A stretch of 64,000 nt of DNA. It comes from Occallatibacter riparius. GTDB lineage: Bacteria; Acidobacteriota; Terriglobia; Terriglobales; Acidobacteriaceae. Below are positions 52,914 to 60,594 of this stretch, piece by piece. Within the stretch, counting starts at the first letter, position 1. Every line of letters starts with the position of its first letter. The notes beneath the pieces are model-generated. The model was not told the origin of the DNA. It saw only the letters and a list, made by a program, of their open reading frames with translations, and ran no database searches. Where the stretch lies: assembly GCF_025264625.1 (NCBI RefSeq), contig NZ_CP093313.1, positions 5,456,001 through 5,520,000 on the forward strand. Reading direction: 5' to 3'. Made by a program: the position numbers and the translations under genes.

Positions 52914-53558
52914 ATGTACACGCCAAAGTTCAATCAGATTGCCGACCGCGCCACGCTCCTTGAAACGATGCGCTCCTATCCGTTCGCCATTCTGTTCGGC
53001 GCTGAAACGGCTACGCACCTCCCGCTTCTCGTCAAAGACGGAGGCGAACACGGCATGCTCGAAGGCCACTTTGCCCACGCCAACCATCACTGGCAAGCCC
53101 TCGCCGGCCGCGAAACCCTTGTCGTCTTCCCCGGCCCGCACACGTACGTCTCGCCCTCGCTCTACGTCGAAGAGCTCTCCGTTCCAACGTGGAACTACAT
53201 CGCCATCCACGCCTACGGCACACTCGAACTCATCGAAGATCACGACGGCAAGCAGCACCTCGTCGAAGAGCTCATCGCCGCCAATGAGCCCCGATACCTC
53301 CCTCGCTGGCAGGCCTTCGCCGACGGCTACAAGCGCACCATGCTCACCGGTATCATGGGCTTCCGTATTCCCATCGCACGCATTGAAGGCAAGTTCAAGA
53401 TAAGCCAGAACCGACCCGAGCAGGACCGCGTCAACGTCCGCAACGCGCAGGCCGCCGGGTCAGACGATCAGCGTGAACTCGCCCGCTGGATGGACCGCTT
53501 CGGCCTTACTCAGAACGGCAACCGCGGCAACGCCACACCCGAAAGCAGGAACCAATGA
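52914..53558 (+). CDS. PaiB-like FMN-binding protein
   Basis: 214 residues. It starts MYTPKFNQ and shows the FMN-binding split-barrel phrases of the PaiB family: LPLLVKDGG, GHFAHANHHW, VVFPGPHTYVSPSLY and PTWNYIAIHAYG. In Bacillus, PaiB is a negative regulator of sporulation and degradative enzyme genes, but most homologues are uncharacterised. The upstream frame is open, but the ATG at 52914 gives the normal family start. It overlaps the next gene by four bases (ATGA). Confidence 0.88.
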   Translation: MYTPKFNQIADRATLLETMRSYPFAILFGAETATHLPLLVKDGGEHGMLEGHFAHANHHWQALAGRETLVVFPGPHTYVSPSLYVEELSVPTWNYIAIHAYGTLELIEDHDGKQHLVEELIAANEPRYLPRWQAFADGYKRTMLTGIMGFRIPIARIEGKFKISQNRPEQDRVNVRNAQAAGSDDQRELARWMDRFGLTQNGNRGNATPESRNQ

Positions 53559-55237
53559 CCTCGCCCCGACAAGTGGAATTGTTCGACACCAGCCTCCGCG
53601 ACGGCATGCAGCAGCCCAACCTGGAGATCTCCGTGCCCGCTGCAGTCAGCCTTCTCGAGCGCATGAGCGCTTTCGGCGTGCGCTACGCGGAGATCGGCTT
53701 TGCCGGCGCCAACCACTTCGTCACCGAGCTTTGCCACGCCCTCGAACACAATCCCCATCGCATCGCGAATGGCGGCATGAAACTCGCCCTATTCGGGCGC
53801 ACGCGCGGTCGCGGCATGCGCGTGGAAGACTGGTCCGACGTGCAGTTCATCCTCGCGCATCGCCACCGTGTCCCCGCCGCTGCTGTCGTGGTCAAGTCGC
53901 GCCTGCTCGACGTCGAGCGCTCACTCGAGACCACGCCAGAAGAAAACCTGCGCATGGCCTACGAGACCATCGCGCACCTGCAGGACCACGGCCTCGAAGT
54001 GCTCGTCGATCTCGAGCACGCGATGGACGCATCGCAGGCCCGCCGCGAAATGGGCCACCCCTGCGATCCAGACTTCGCCGCCCGCACCCGCGATTACTTC
54101 CAGCAGATCGTCGCGCAGTGCGCAGCCCAGCAGGTCAGCCGCATCGTCATCTGCGACACCACCGGAGGCGCAAGCCCCGAAGAAGTCACCAGCCTCTTCA
54201 CTCAGCTCACCCGCGACTTCCCCACCGCGCAATTCGGCTTTCACGGACACACCGATCGCGGCCTCGGGGTCGCCAACTCGCGCGCTGCAGTGCTCGCCGG
54301 AGCTGTGCAGGTGCAGGGTACGCTTCTCGGAACAGGCGAACGCTGCGGCAACGTCAACCTCACCACCGTCGTCGGTGGCATGCAGCTTCGCGGCGAAGCC
54401 GAATTCGTCCCGCCCGCCTCGCTCCCCGGGCTCACCAGCCTTGCGCACTCCGCCTTCGGCGCATTCGGCCTCGACATCCCTCATGGCGCGCCCATTGTCG
54501 GCCCCGGCGCATTCGGCACCTGGGCAGGCATGCACGGCTCCTCTGAGAAGAAAAACCCCGGCGCCTATCTCTGGTGCGACCCCGCGCTCGTGGGCGCAAC
54601 CCCCGTCATCGGAGTCAACGCCCACTCCGGCCGGGCCAACGTCGTCATGCTCTCCGAGCAACTCGGCGTTCCCCTCACAAGCCATCAGGCGCAGCAGCTC
54701 ATCGACAAGAACCAGGCCATGATTGAAGGCGGCGGCTTCACCGCCAGCGAGCTCTCCTTCCGCCTCGCCTGCATGCGTGTCCTGGGCACGCTGCCTGAGT
54801 TCTTCAACGTCCGCACGTGGCGCGTGCACGACGAGTACGACGAAGCCGGCACGCACTTCGTCCAGGCTTTCATGTCGCTCTCCCACGCTGATGGAACCAT
54901 CGTGACCGCGCGCGCTGAAGGCACCGGCCCCGTCGACGCCATGACCCGCGCCATGCGCCGCGAGCTTGAAAAGTGGTATCCCGCGCTCAAGCGCATGCAC
55001 CTCGGACGCTTCAGCGTCACAGCGCTCGACGTCTCCGCCCACGACTCCGCCGCCCACGTCCGCGTCGCCGTCAGCTTCCAGGCCGAAGGACGCGAACCCT
55101 GGATCACCGCCGGCATTTCCAGCGACATGAACCAGGCCGCCCTGTTAGCCATTCTCGACGGCTTCCAGTACTGGCTGCTGCAACAGGCCGCCGCCGAATC
55201 TGAACAACCCGCACACGCCGAACCCGCCCGCGCCTGA
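53555..55237 (+). CDS. cimA: Citramalate synthase (CimA-type 2-isopropylmalate synthase homologue)
   Basis: 560 residues. The catalytic HMGL-like barrel begins ELFDTSLRDGMQQPN (the usual DTTLRDG reads DTSLRDG) and keeps FHGHTDRGLGVANS (metal His pair) and GERCGNVNLTTV. The C-terminal roughly 190-residue regulatory domain is present. CimA condenses pyruvate with acetyl-CoA for isoleucine synthesis, but LeuA-like homologues condense other 2-oxoacids, so the substrate is uncertain. The start overlaps the paiB stop, indicating coupling. No other leucine or isoleucine genes are nearby. Confidence 0.8.
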   Translation: MTSPRQVELFDTSLRDGMQQPNLEISVPAAVSLLERMSAFGVRYAEIGFAGANHFVTELCHALEHNPHRIANGGMKLALFGRTRGRGMRVEDWSDVQFILAHRHRVPAAAVVVKSRLLDVERSLETTPEENLRMAYETIAHLQDHGLEVLVDLEHAMDASQARREMGHPCDPDFAARTRDYFQQIVAQCAAQQVSRIVICDTTGGASPEEVTSLFTQLTRDFPTAQFGFHGHTDRGLGVANSRAAVLAGAVQVQGTLLGTGERCGNVNLTTVVGGMQLRGEAEFVPPASLPGLTSLAHSAFGAFGLDIPHGAPIVGPGAFGTWAGMHGSSEKKNPGAYLWCDPALVGATPVIGVNAHSGRANVVMLSEQLGVPLTSHQAQQLIDKNQAMIEGGGFTASELSFRLACMRVLGTLPEFFNVRTWRVHDEYDEAGTHFVQAFMSLSHADGTIVTARAEGTGPVDAMTRAMRRELEKWYPALKRMHLGRFSVTALDVSAHDSAAHVRVAVSFQAEGREPWITAGISSDMNQAALLAILDGFQYWLLQQAAAESEQPAHAEPARA

Positions 55238-55412
55238 AAGCCTTAACTTCAAGCGGCCCGGATGAAAACGCGACCAGGCCGTTTCGCAACTTCCATCCTG
55301 ATTGCCGCGTGTTCAAGGAAAGATAGAACGCATACCTTGAACAATGAAGTCGTACACTGGCATCCGCACCGGATGTTCTTCGTTTCATGAGAAGCTCGGG
55401 AGGGATGGTCCG

Positions 55413-55865
55413 ATGAAGAACAAGAGATCCATAATCGCGGTTTTCCTGCTGTTCTCTGCCGCGTGCTTTGCGCAGGACAAATCCATCGACGCCGAAGCGC
55501 GCAGGCAAATTGACGCAGGGAACCAAGCATGGATTGACGGCATGAAGCAGGGCAATGTCGAACTCATCGCTGCTACATATGCGTCGGGCGCAGTGGACTG
55601 CAGCCCCGATGGCAAGTGCATCAGCGGCCGGGCCGCGATTCAGGATCACATGAAGGCCGAGATGGCAAAACTGGGCAAGGCTGAATCGGCTTCTGTCACC
55701 AGCGTCGGCTCTGTTCAGCAGGATCACTTCGTCTACGAATGGGGTCAGGCTGAAGCACATTTCTCCGGTGGTAGGAAGATTTTCGACCGCTATCTAACCG
55801 CCTGGCAGCAGCAACCCGATGGCACATGGAAGATCTTCCGCAACCTGGTAATACCAAGCCGTTGA
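55413..55865 (+). CDS. Secreted SnoaL/NTF2-like protein
   Basis: 150 residues. A signal peptide (about 1-21, ending CFAQ) is followed by a single NTF2-like domain (DUF4440/SnoaL type): IDAGNQAWIDGMKQGNVELIAATY at the start, then GRAAIQDHMKAEM and a closing TAWQQQPDGTWKIFRN. The fold often binds small molecules or has weak isomerase activity; no catalytic residue can be fixed. GGGAGGGA precedes the ATG at 55413. Confidence 0.82.
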   Translation: MKNKRSIIAVFLLFSAACFAQDKSIDAEARRQIDAGNQAWIDGMKQGNVELIAATYASGAVDCSPDGKCISGRAAIQDHMKAEMAKLGKAESASVTSVGSVQQDHFVYEWGQAEAHFSGGRKIFDRYLTAWQQQPDGTWKIFRNLVIPSR

Positions 55866-55948
55866 TCCGGACCTGTCCGGCAAGAGCGCTGAAGGTGGAG
55901 TCAATTAAGATTTCTCCGTTCCGCATTATGCCCGGAAGGGAAACCCTC

Positions 55949-56500
55949 ATGCGCCGCCTCTCGCTCCTAACCTCTCTGCTCATCACCCTGATCCTCCCCT
56001 GTCTGGCCCAAGACAACTGGCGCGCCGCCGTCGACCAGAAGCTCCCCCTCCTCGGCCACCGTAACTGGATCGTCATCGCCGACTCCGCCTACCCGCAATC
56101 CTCCTCGCCCGGCATCGACGTCATCGAGACCAACGCCGACCAGCTCGAGGTCGTGCAGTACGTCCTGGCTGCCGTCAATAAATCCATCCACGTCCGCCCT
56201 GAGGTCCTACTCGACGCCGAGCTCCCCTACGTCGCCGAGTCCGATGCCCCCGGCGTGACCGGCTACCGCCAGCAGCTCGAAAAGATCCTTGCCGGCAGCT
56301 CGGCCCAGCACGAACTACACACCAGCCTGATCCAGCAGCTCGACGACGCCAGCAAGATGTATCGCGTCGTGGTACTCAAAACCCGCATGGCCATCCCTTA
56401 CACGACGGTTTTCCTGCGCCTGAATGCCAAATACTGGTCCGATGACGCGGAAAAACGCATGCGCGCCAAGATGGCCGCCGGAGCCCCACCGGGCCGGTAA
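55949..56500 (+). CDS. Secreted RbsD/FucU-like protein
   Basis: 183 residues. A signal peptide (about 1-21, ending CLAQ) is followed by a domain resembling RbsD/FucU sugar mutarotases: KLPLLGHRNWIVIADSAYP (about 32-50, compare the RbsD LGHTD motif with its catalytic His), a middle helical part, and a C-terminal PYTTVFLRL compared with PYANIIL of RbsD. The cytosolic enzymes convert sugar anomers, and an exported member is unusual. No sugar-transport genes are adjacent. GGAAGGGA precedes the ATG. Confidence 0.6.
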   Translation: MRRLSLLTSLLITLILPCLAQDNWRAAVDQKLPLLGHRNWIVIADSAYPQSSSPGIDVIETNADQLEVVQYVLAAVNKSIHVRPEVLLDAELPYVAESDAPGVTGYRQQLEKILAGSSAQHELHTSLIQQLDDASKMYRVVVLKTRMAIPYTTVFLRLNAKYWSDDAEKRMRAKMAAGAPPGR

Positions 56501-56539
56501 CTTCCACAGTCCCCACGGTCTACAGATGAGCCGCCCTTC

Positions 56540-56548
56540 TGATATACT
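56540..56548 (+). promoter_or_regulatory. Extended -10 promoter of the tRNA gene
   Basis: TGATATACT is an extended -10 (TGn plus TATACT) ending 15 bases before the tRNA 5' end, which gives a short tRNA precursor. No convincing -35 is seen. Confidence 0.45.
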
Positions 56549-56563
56549 CAGAGAGTTCACCCC

Positions 56564-56648
56564 GCGGAGGTGGCGAAATTGGCAGACGCACTAGCTTGAG
56601 GTGCTAGCGGGTAACTCCATAGGGGTTCAAGTCCCCTCCTCCGCACCA
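56564..56648 (+). tRNA. tRNA-Leu (anticodon GAG)
   Basis: 85 bases including an encoded CCA. Acceptor arms GCGGAGG (56564) and CCTCCGC (56638-56644) pair fully. The anticodon stem CTAGC/GCTAG encloses TTGAGGT with anticodon GAG. The long variable arm and the GGTTCAAGTCC T-loop fit class II tRNA-Leu. It stands 31 bases before secG. In E. coli a tRNA-Leu (GAG) gene also neighbours secG. Confidence 0.97.
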
Positions 56649-56679
56649 AAGATTTTTCCGCCGGAAAGCAGCCTTTAGA

Positions 56680-56991
56680 ATGAACATCCTCTTCTACTTC
56701 GTCATCACTGTGCACGTGATCGTGTGCCTGTTTCTCATTGGTGTGGTTCTCGTGCAGCAGGGACGCTCGGCCGACCTGGCCGGCGCATTCGGCGGGCAGG
56801 GCTCCCAGACGGCTTTCGGCCCACGCGCCGCAGCCAACGTGCTCACCCGGCTCACCACCTGGTCGGCGATCATCTTCATGGTCACCTCCCTGACCCTGAC
56901 GGTTCTCTACCAGCGCGGAACTCACTCCAAGTCAGTGCTCTCCGGCACGCCCACGGCTCCGGCCTCGGCTCCCGCAAAGCCCGGCAAGTAA
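56680..56991 (+). CDS. secG: Preprotein translocase subunit SecG
   Basis: 103 residues, two membrane helices (about 5-25 and 56-75). The loop between them has the SecG pattern VVLVQQGRSADLAGAFGGQGSQTAFGPR. SecG joins SecYE and helps SecA-driven protein export. The C-terminal tail is Pro/Ala/Lys-rich, as is common. AAGCAGCC lies before the ATG. It probably shares the tRNA-Leu promoter. A terminator follows at 57014-57046. Confidence 0.96.
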   Translation: MNILFYFVITVHVIVCLFLIGVVLVQQGRSADLAGAFGGQGSQTAFGPRAAANVLTRLTTWSAIIFMVTSLTLTVLYQRGTHSKSVLSGTPTAPASAPAKPGK

Positions 56992-57013
56992 GCTTCGTCA
57001 GAGCGCATCCTCG

Positions 57014-57046
57014 AAAGCGGCAGGCCAAAAGGCCCGCCGCTTTTTC
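57014..57046 (+). terminator. Rho-independent terminator after secG
   Basis: AAAGCGGCAGGCC (57014-57026) pairs with GGCCCGCCGCTTT (57031-57043) with one mismatch and an AAAA loop, followed by a T-run. It lies 22 bases after the secG stop. Confidence 0.9.
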
Positions 57047-57049
57047 GTT

Positions 57050-57066
57050 TCTACTCCCTATTCCCG
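57050..57066. repeat. CTACTCCCTATTCCC simple repeat after secG terminator
   Basis: Same element type as at 5378-5401, here directly after the terminator. CTACTCCCTATTCCC is shared exactly with the 5378 copy. Confidence 0.5.
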
Positions 57067-57092
57067 GTCTTCCCGTCCTGCCCTCCCCCAAA

Positions 57093-57110
57093 ACTGGCAC
57101 TAGTGCCAGT
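57093..57110. promoter_or_regulatory. Perfect 18-base palindrome upstream of DUF2092 gene
   Basis: ACTGGCACTAGTGCCAGT is its own reverse complement. It lies 143 bases before the DUF2092 start and after the secG terminator, in the only promoter region of the following two genes. It looks like an operator for a dimeric repressor, whose identity is unknown. Confidence 0.6.
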
Positions 57111-57252
57111 GGCCTCCCCCTCCCAATCGAGTTCTCATGAGTCTGCTCCCTCCGGGCGGCCGTATGTCGATCCGTACCCGCGAGTTAGCGCGACAACGAA
57201 GGGGCTCGCGACAAGGGCCCTCATGCCATTCCCAACTCCTCCAGGAGGGGAT

Positions 57253-58035
57253 ATGAACCGTACCCGTAATGGACTTCTATTTCTGGCCCTGTTTGCCATT
57301 ATCGCCGTCGGCCTGCGCGCCCAAGACGCCGCATCGACCGCAGCCGCCGGCAAAGCCGCTGTAAAGGACGTCGACCCACTCGCCATGCGCGTCCTCAAGG
57401 CCGTAGCCGATCCTGTTCAGCAGGCCCAGTCGTTCTCCTTCAAGGCCCTGGTCAGCGAAGAAGACCTCGCCTCCAACGGCCAGCTCATCACCACCTTCCA
57501 CGCGGTTGAAGTCACTGTCCAGCGGCCCGACAAGATCCACGTCGTCTTTCGCGGCAGCGGCCAGCGTGTCGACTACTACGGGGCCCCGGGAGGCGCGTAC
57601 CTTTATGCGCCCGATCCCAAGCTCTACGTCTCGCTCCCCGGCCGTGAAAGCATCGACGCGGCACTCGACGCCCTCAAGGCCAAAGACATCGACGTTCCCA
57701 TCGGCCCGTTCCTGCGCAGCAACTTCTACGCGCTCGCCGAGAAGCTGGTGAACACTGCCTACGTCATCGGACGCGTCAAGATCGGCGACCAGGATGTCCA
57801 CCAGCTCGCCTTCACGTCTGACGATGCCGACTGGCAGCTCTGGGTCGTCGGCGGCGACGCTCCCCGCTTCGTGCGCGCTGAGATCATTAACAAAAACATC
57901 GAAGGCACTCCGCGCACCACAATTCAGTTCCTCGACTGGAATCTGAATCCGACCCTCTCAGCCGACGACATCACCTTCAACAAGCCCGCCGATGCGAGCC
58001 AGATCGAATTCATCGCCATCTCGGGAGGCAATTGA
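57253..58035 (+). CDS. DUF2092 secreted protein
   Basis: 260 residues. A signal peptide (about 1-23, ending GLRAQ) is followed by a LolA/LppX-like beta domain of the DUF2092 family: VTVQRPDKIHVVFRG, a long strand-rich core and TIQFLDWNLNPTLSADDITF near the end. The family is thought to bind lipophilic molecules, based on fold. CAGGAGGGG lies just before the ATG at 57253; the open frame upstream is ignored. It is one base from the Asn-repeat gene. Confidence 0.85.
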   Translation: MNRTRNGLLFLALFAIIAVGLRAQDAASTAAAGKAAVKDVDPLAMRVLKAVADPVQQAQSFSFKALVSEEDLASNGQLITTFHAVEVTVQRPDKIHVVFRGSGQRVDYYGAPGGAYLYAPDPKLYVSLPGRESIDAALDALKAKDIDVPIGPFLRSNFYALAEKLVNTAYVIGRVKIGDQDVHQLAFTSDDADWQLWVVGGDAPRFVRAEIINKNIEGTPRTTIQFLDWNLNPTLSADDITFNKPADASQIEFIAISGGN

Positions 58036-58036
58036 G

Positions 58037-58774
58037 ATGAGACGCATTTTTGCTTTGTCCCTTTGCGGATTTGTTCTCACTGCAATGTCCTTCGCCCAGG
58101 TTGGGAGAGGTGGACGCGGCGGGGGAAGCAGCAGCGGCAGCGGCCGTCAGCAGGTTCAGAACCGCTCGACCGGCGAAAACGCTAATCGCGGCGGCAATCG
58201 CGACAGCGGCAACAGCGCCCGCGCCAACACCGCGACAACCAACAACAACGTGCGCGGCGCCAACGCGAACACCAACGCCAACACCGCGAACGCCCGCAGC
58301 GCGAATGTGAACAACACCAGCGCCAACCGGAATGTGAACAATACCAACGTCAACAACGCCAATGTCAACAACACAAACGTGAACCGGAACGTCAACAACA
58401 CGAATGTCAACAACACCAACGTCAACCGGAACGTGAATGTGAACCAGAACGTCAACGTGAATGTGAACGGCAATGGCGGCTGCTACAACTGCTATCACAA
58501 CGATGACGACTGGAACTGGGGTGCATTCGCTGCGGGCGCAGCAGTCGTCGGCACCACGGCCGCCATCGCCTCCGCCGCCAGCCATCCAGCGCCTGCGCCC
58601 GCGCCCACCACGGTCGTAGTCCAGGCGCCCCCAAGCGGAACCATCGTCACCTCCCTGCCCGGCGGGTGCAGCACCGTCCAAAGCGGCAACACCACCGTTT
58701 ACGACTGCAACAACACCATCTATCGCCCCTACTATCAGGGCACCACCCTCGTCTATGAGGTAGTCCCGCAATAA
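58037..58774 (+). CDS. Secreted Asn/Val-repeat protein
   Basis: 245 residues. A signal peptide (about 1-19) and a Gly/Ser/Arg-rich part (to about 60) are followed by a striking run of NVNNTNVN-type repeats (about 70-150). Next come a hydrophobic Ala/Gly segment (FAAGAAVVGTTAAIAS, about 172-190) and a C-terminal block with GTIVTSLPGGC and YRPYYQGTTLVYEVV, seen in other small secreted proteins of this type. GGGAGGCAATTGAG precedes the ATG, one base after the DUF2092 stop. A perfect hairpin follows at 58803-58828. Surface or structural role guessed. Confidence 0.75.
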   Translation: MRRIFALSLCGFVLTAMSFAQVGRGGRGGGSSSGSGRQQVQNRSTGENANRGGNRDSGNSARANTATTNNNVRGANANTNANTANARSANVNNTSANRNVNNTNVNNANVNNTNVNRNVNNTNVNNTNVNRNVNVNQNVNVNVNGNGGCYNCYHNDDDWNWGAFAAGAAVVGTTAAIASAASHPAPAPAPTTVVVQAPPSGTIVTSLPGGCSTVQSGNTTVYDCNNTIYRPYYQGTTLVYEVVPQ

Positions 58775-58802
58775 CCACGAGCCGCAAGCACAAGAAGCAT
58801 AA

Positions 58803-58828
58803 AGGCCCAGGGCAATGACCCTGGGCCT
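58803..58828 (+). terminator. Hairpin terminator after the Asn-repeat gene
   Basis: AGGCCCAGGG (58803-58812) and CCCTGGGCCT (58819-58828) pair perfectly over a six-base loop. It lies 29 bases after the stop. T-run weak. Confidence 0.75.
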
Positions 58829-58983
58829 AACCATTTCTGCACTTACCTTCTCATCCACAAAGCCCGATAGTTAGTCGAATCCACCTGAAGAACCTCGTCA
58901 GAACCAATGTCCTAAAACGCCGTATTTCTGTCATGGCAACGGATCGTCAGCGCTCCTACACTCGAGCTTGAAAGGAGACGACA

Positions 58984-59622
58984 ATGACAACTTCTTCCTC
59001 CACTCTCTCGATCCCCGATACGCGGCTTGCCAAGGAGGCCACTGAGCTTTTGCGCGAGCATTCCACTGACTTGCTCTTTAACCACTCCATGCGCGTTTAC
59101 TTCTTTGCGGCTGAACACGGCCACCAGCAAAAGCGTCCCTTCGATCGCGAACTCCTATACGTCGCAGCTGTCTTTCACGACTTCGGCCTGATCAAAAAGT
59201 ATTCCAGCGCAGACGAGCGATTCGAAGTGGATGGCGCGAACCTTGCCCGCCAGTTCCTCACCGCGCACAACGTGGCTGAAGAAAAGATCCGGCGCGTGTG
59301 GCAGGCGATCGCGCTGCACACCACGCCCGGCATTACGCAGCACATGGATTCTGAGGTAGCCTTACTCTATTCGGGCGTTGGCCTCGATGTGCTTGGAAGG
59401 GGCTTTGATCTGTTCCCCTCCGAATTGCGTGAGGAGATCCTCGCCGCCTACCCCAGGAGGAGCTTCAAGACGAACTTCATCCACGAGTACTTCGCCGGAT
59501 TCGCGCACAAGCCCGCCACGACCATTGGCACTGTCAACTCTAGCTTTTGCGAACGTCTGATCCCCGGTTACAAGGCTCCCAACGGCATCGATCTCATCGC
59601 CGCGTCCCCCTTTGCCGAGTAA
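58984..59622 (+). CDS. HD-domain phosphohydrolase-like protein
   Basis: 212 residues. The HD metal motif is present: FNHSMRVYFFA (His, about 36-46) and VAAVFHDFGLI (His-Asp pair, about 60-70), with a later HTTPGITQHM. It resembles the cyanamide-hydratase-like/HD group rather than a nucleotidase, but the substrate is unknown. GAAAGGAGACGACA precedes the ATG. It is 23 bases before the next gene, so probably cotranscribed. Confidence 0.82.
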   Translation: MTTSSSTLSIPDTRLAKEATELLREHSTDLLFNHSMRVYFFAAEHGHQQKRPFDRELLYVAAVFHDFGLIKKYSSADERFEVDGANLARQFLTAHNVAEEKIRRVWQAIALHTTPGITQHMDSEVALLYSGVGLDVLGRGFDLFPSELREEILAAYPRRSFKTNFIHEYFAGFAHKPATTIGTVNSSFCERLIPGYKAPNGIDLIAASPFAE

Positions 59623-59645
59623 CCCAAACTCAAGGAGCTCAACCC

Positions 59646-60560
59646 ATGCCAGTCATGAGAGCGATCGAAATTACGGACACCCTGGCTCCGCGCTCAGCAA
59701 CGCGCCCGGTGCCTGAGCCGCAGCCGGGCGAAATATTGATCCAGGTGTCCGCCGCTGCAGTTACTCCAACCGAACTGCAGTGGTACCCCACCACCCACAA
59801 TCCAGACGGTTCAGCCCGCCACAACGCGATCCCCGGGCACGAATTCGCAGGCACGGTCGCGAAGCTCGGCCAAGGTGTCACTGGCTACAAAACCGGAGAC
59901 TCCGTCTTCGGTTTCAACGACTGGTTCGCAGAGGGAGCGACCGCAGAGTTCTGCATTGCGAAATCATCGCAAATTGCACCCAAGCCATCTTCCCTTTCCG
60001 AAGCTCAGGCAGCCTCCGCCCCCATCAGCGTGCTCACCGCATGGCAGGGCCTCCACCTCCGCTCGAAATTGCAGAATGGCGAACGCATCCTGATCCATGG
60101 CGCATCTGGAGCCGTGGGGCTCTATGCCGTGCAGCTTGCGAAATCCCTCGGCGCGTACGTGATCGCCACCTCCTCAAAGGCGAACATCGAATTCGTAAAG
60201 CAGCTTGGAGCGGACGAAGCCATCGACTATCGCGCCAGCCGATTCGAAGACGCGGGGCCGGTCGACGTGGTCTTCGATAGCGTCGGTGGAGAAACCCTGG
60301 ACAGGTCCTGGAACATCCTCAAGCCCGGCGGCCGCCTGGTCACCATTGCCGCGCAGTCTGAATCCACCACCGATCCGCGCGTCAAAGACGCCTTCTTCAT
60401 CGTCGAGCAGGACCGAGCACAACTCGCTGAACTGGCCAAGCGTTTCGATGACGGAGGACTGCGCGCCTTCGTGAAAGCTGAAATTCCCCTGGAAGAAGCA
60501 GACCGCGCCTACCGTGGCACAATTGACGGCCCTCCCGGCAAGATCGTGATCCGGCCTTGA
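59646..60560 (+). CDS. NADP-dependent quinone-oxidoreductase-like enzyme (MDR family)
   Basis: 304 residues. A medium-chain dehydrogenase of the zinc-free quinone reductase type: GroES-like start with PGHEFAGTVAKLG (about 60-72), then the Rossmann nucleotide site HGASGAVGLYAVQLAK (about 155-170) and VFDSVGGETLD. The Cys and His zinc ligands of alcohol dehydrogenases are missing. AAGGAGCTCAACCC precedes the ATG at 59646. It shares a short gap with the HD gene. The GlxA-like regulator faces it tail to tail. Confidence 0.9.
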   Translation: MPVMRAIEITDTLAPRSATRPVPEPQPGEILIQVSAAAVTPTELQWYPTTHNPDGSARHNAIPGHEFAGTVAKLGQGVTGYKTGDSVFGFNDWFAEGATAEFCIAKSSQIAPKPSSLSEAQAASAPISVLTAWQGLHLRSKLQNGERILIHGASGAVGLYAVQLAKSLGAYVIATSSKANIEFVKQLGADEAIDYRASRFEDAGPVDVVFDSVGGETLDRSWNILKPGGRLVTIAAQSESTTDPRVKDAFFIVEQDRAQLAELAKRFDDGGLRAFVKAEIPLEEADRAYRGTIDGPPGKIVIRP

Positions 60561-60594
60561 TTGAGCCAGTGGTGGCGCCTAAGCGTGCAGGCCA

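Noticed and set aside
53921..55057. 378-codon minus-strand frame
   Set aside because: Antisense to the CimA-type gene and of shadow composition.
56564..56700. tRNA-Leu as an integration site for a genomic island
   Set aside because: No integrase and no repeat of the tRNA 3' end were noticed downstream, and secG follows directly.
58240..58490. Repetitive DNA that could look like a CRISPR array or satellite
   Set aside because: The repeats are codon-phased Asn/Val units inside a gene with a signal peptide, and no unique spacers are present.
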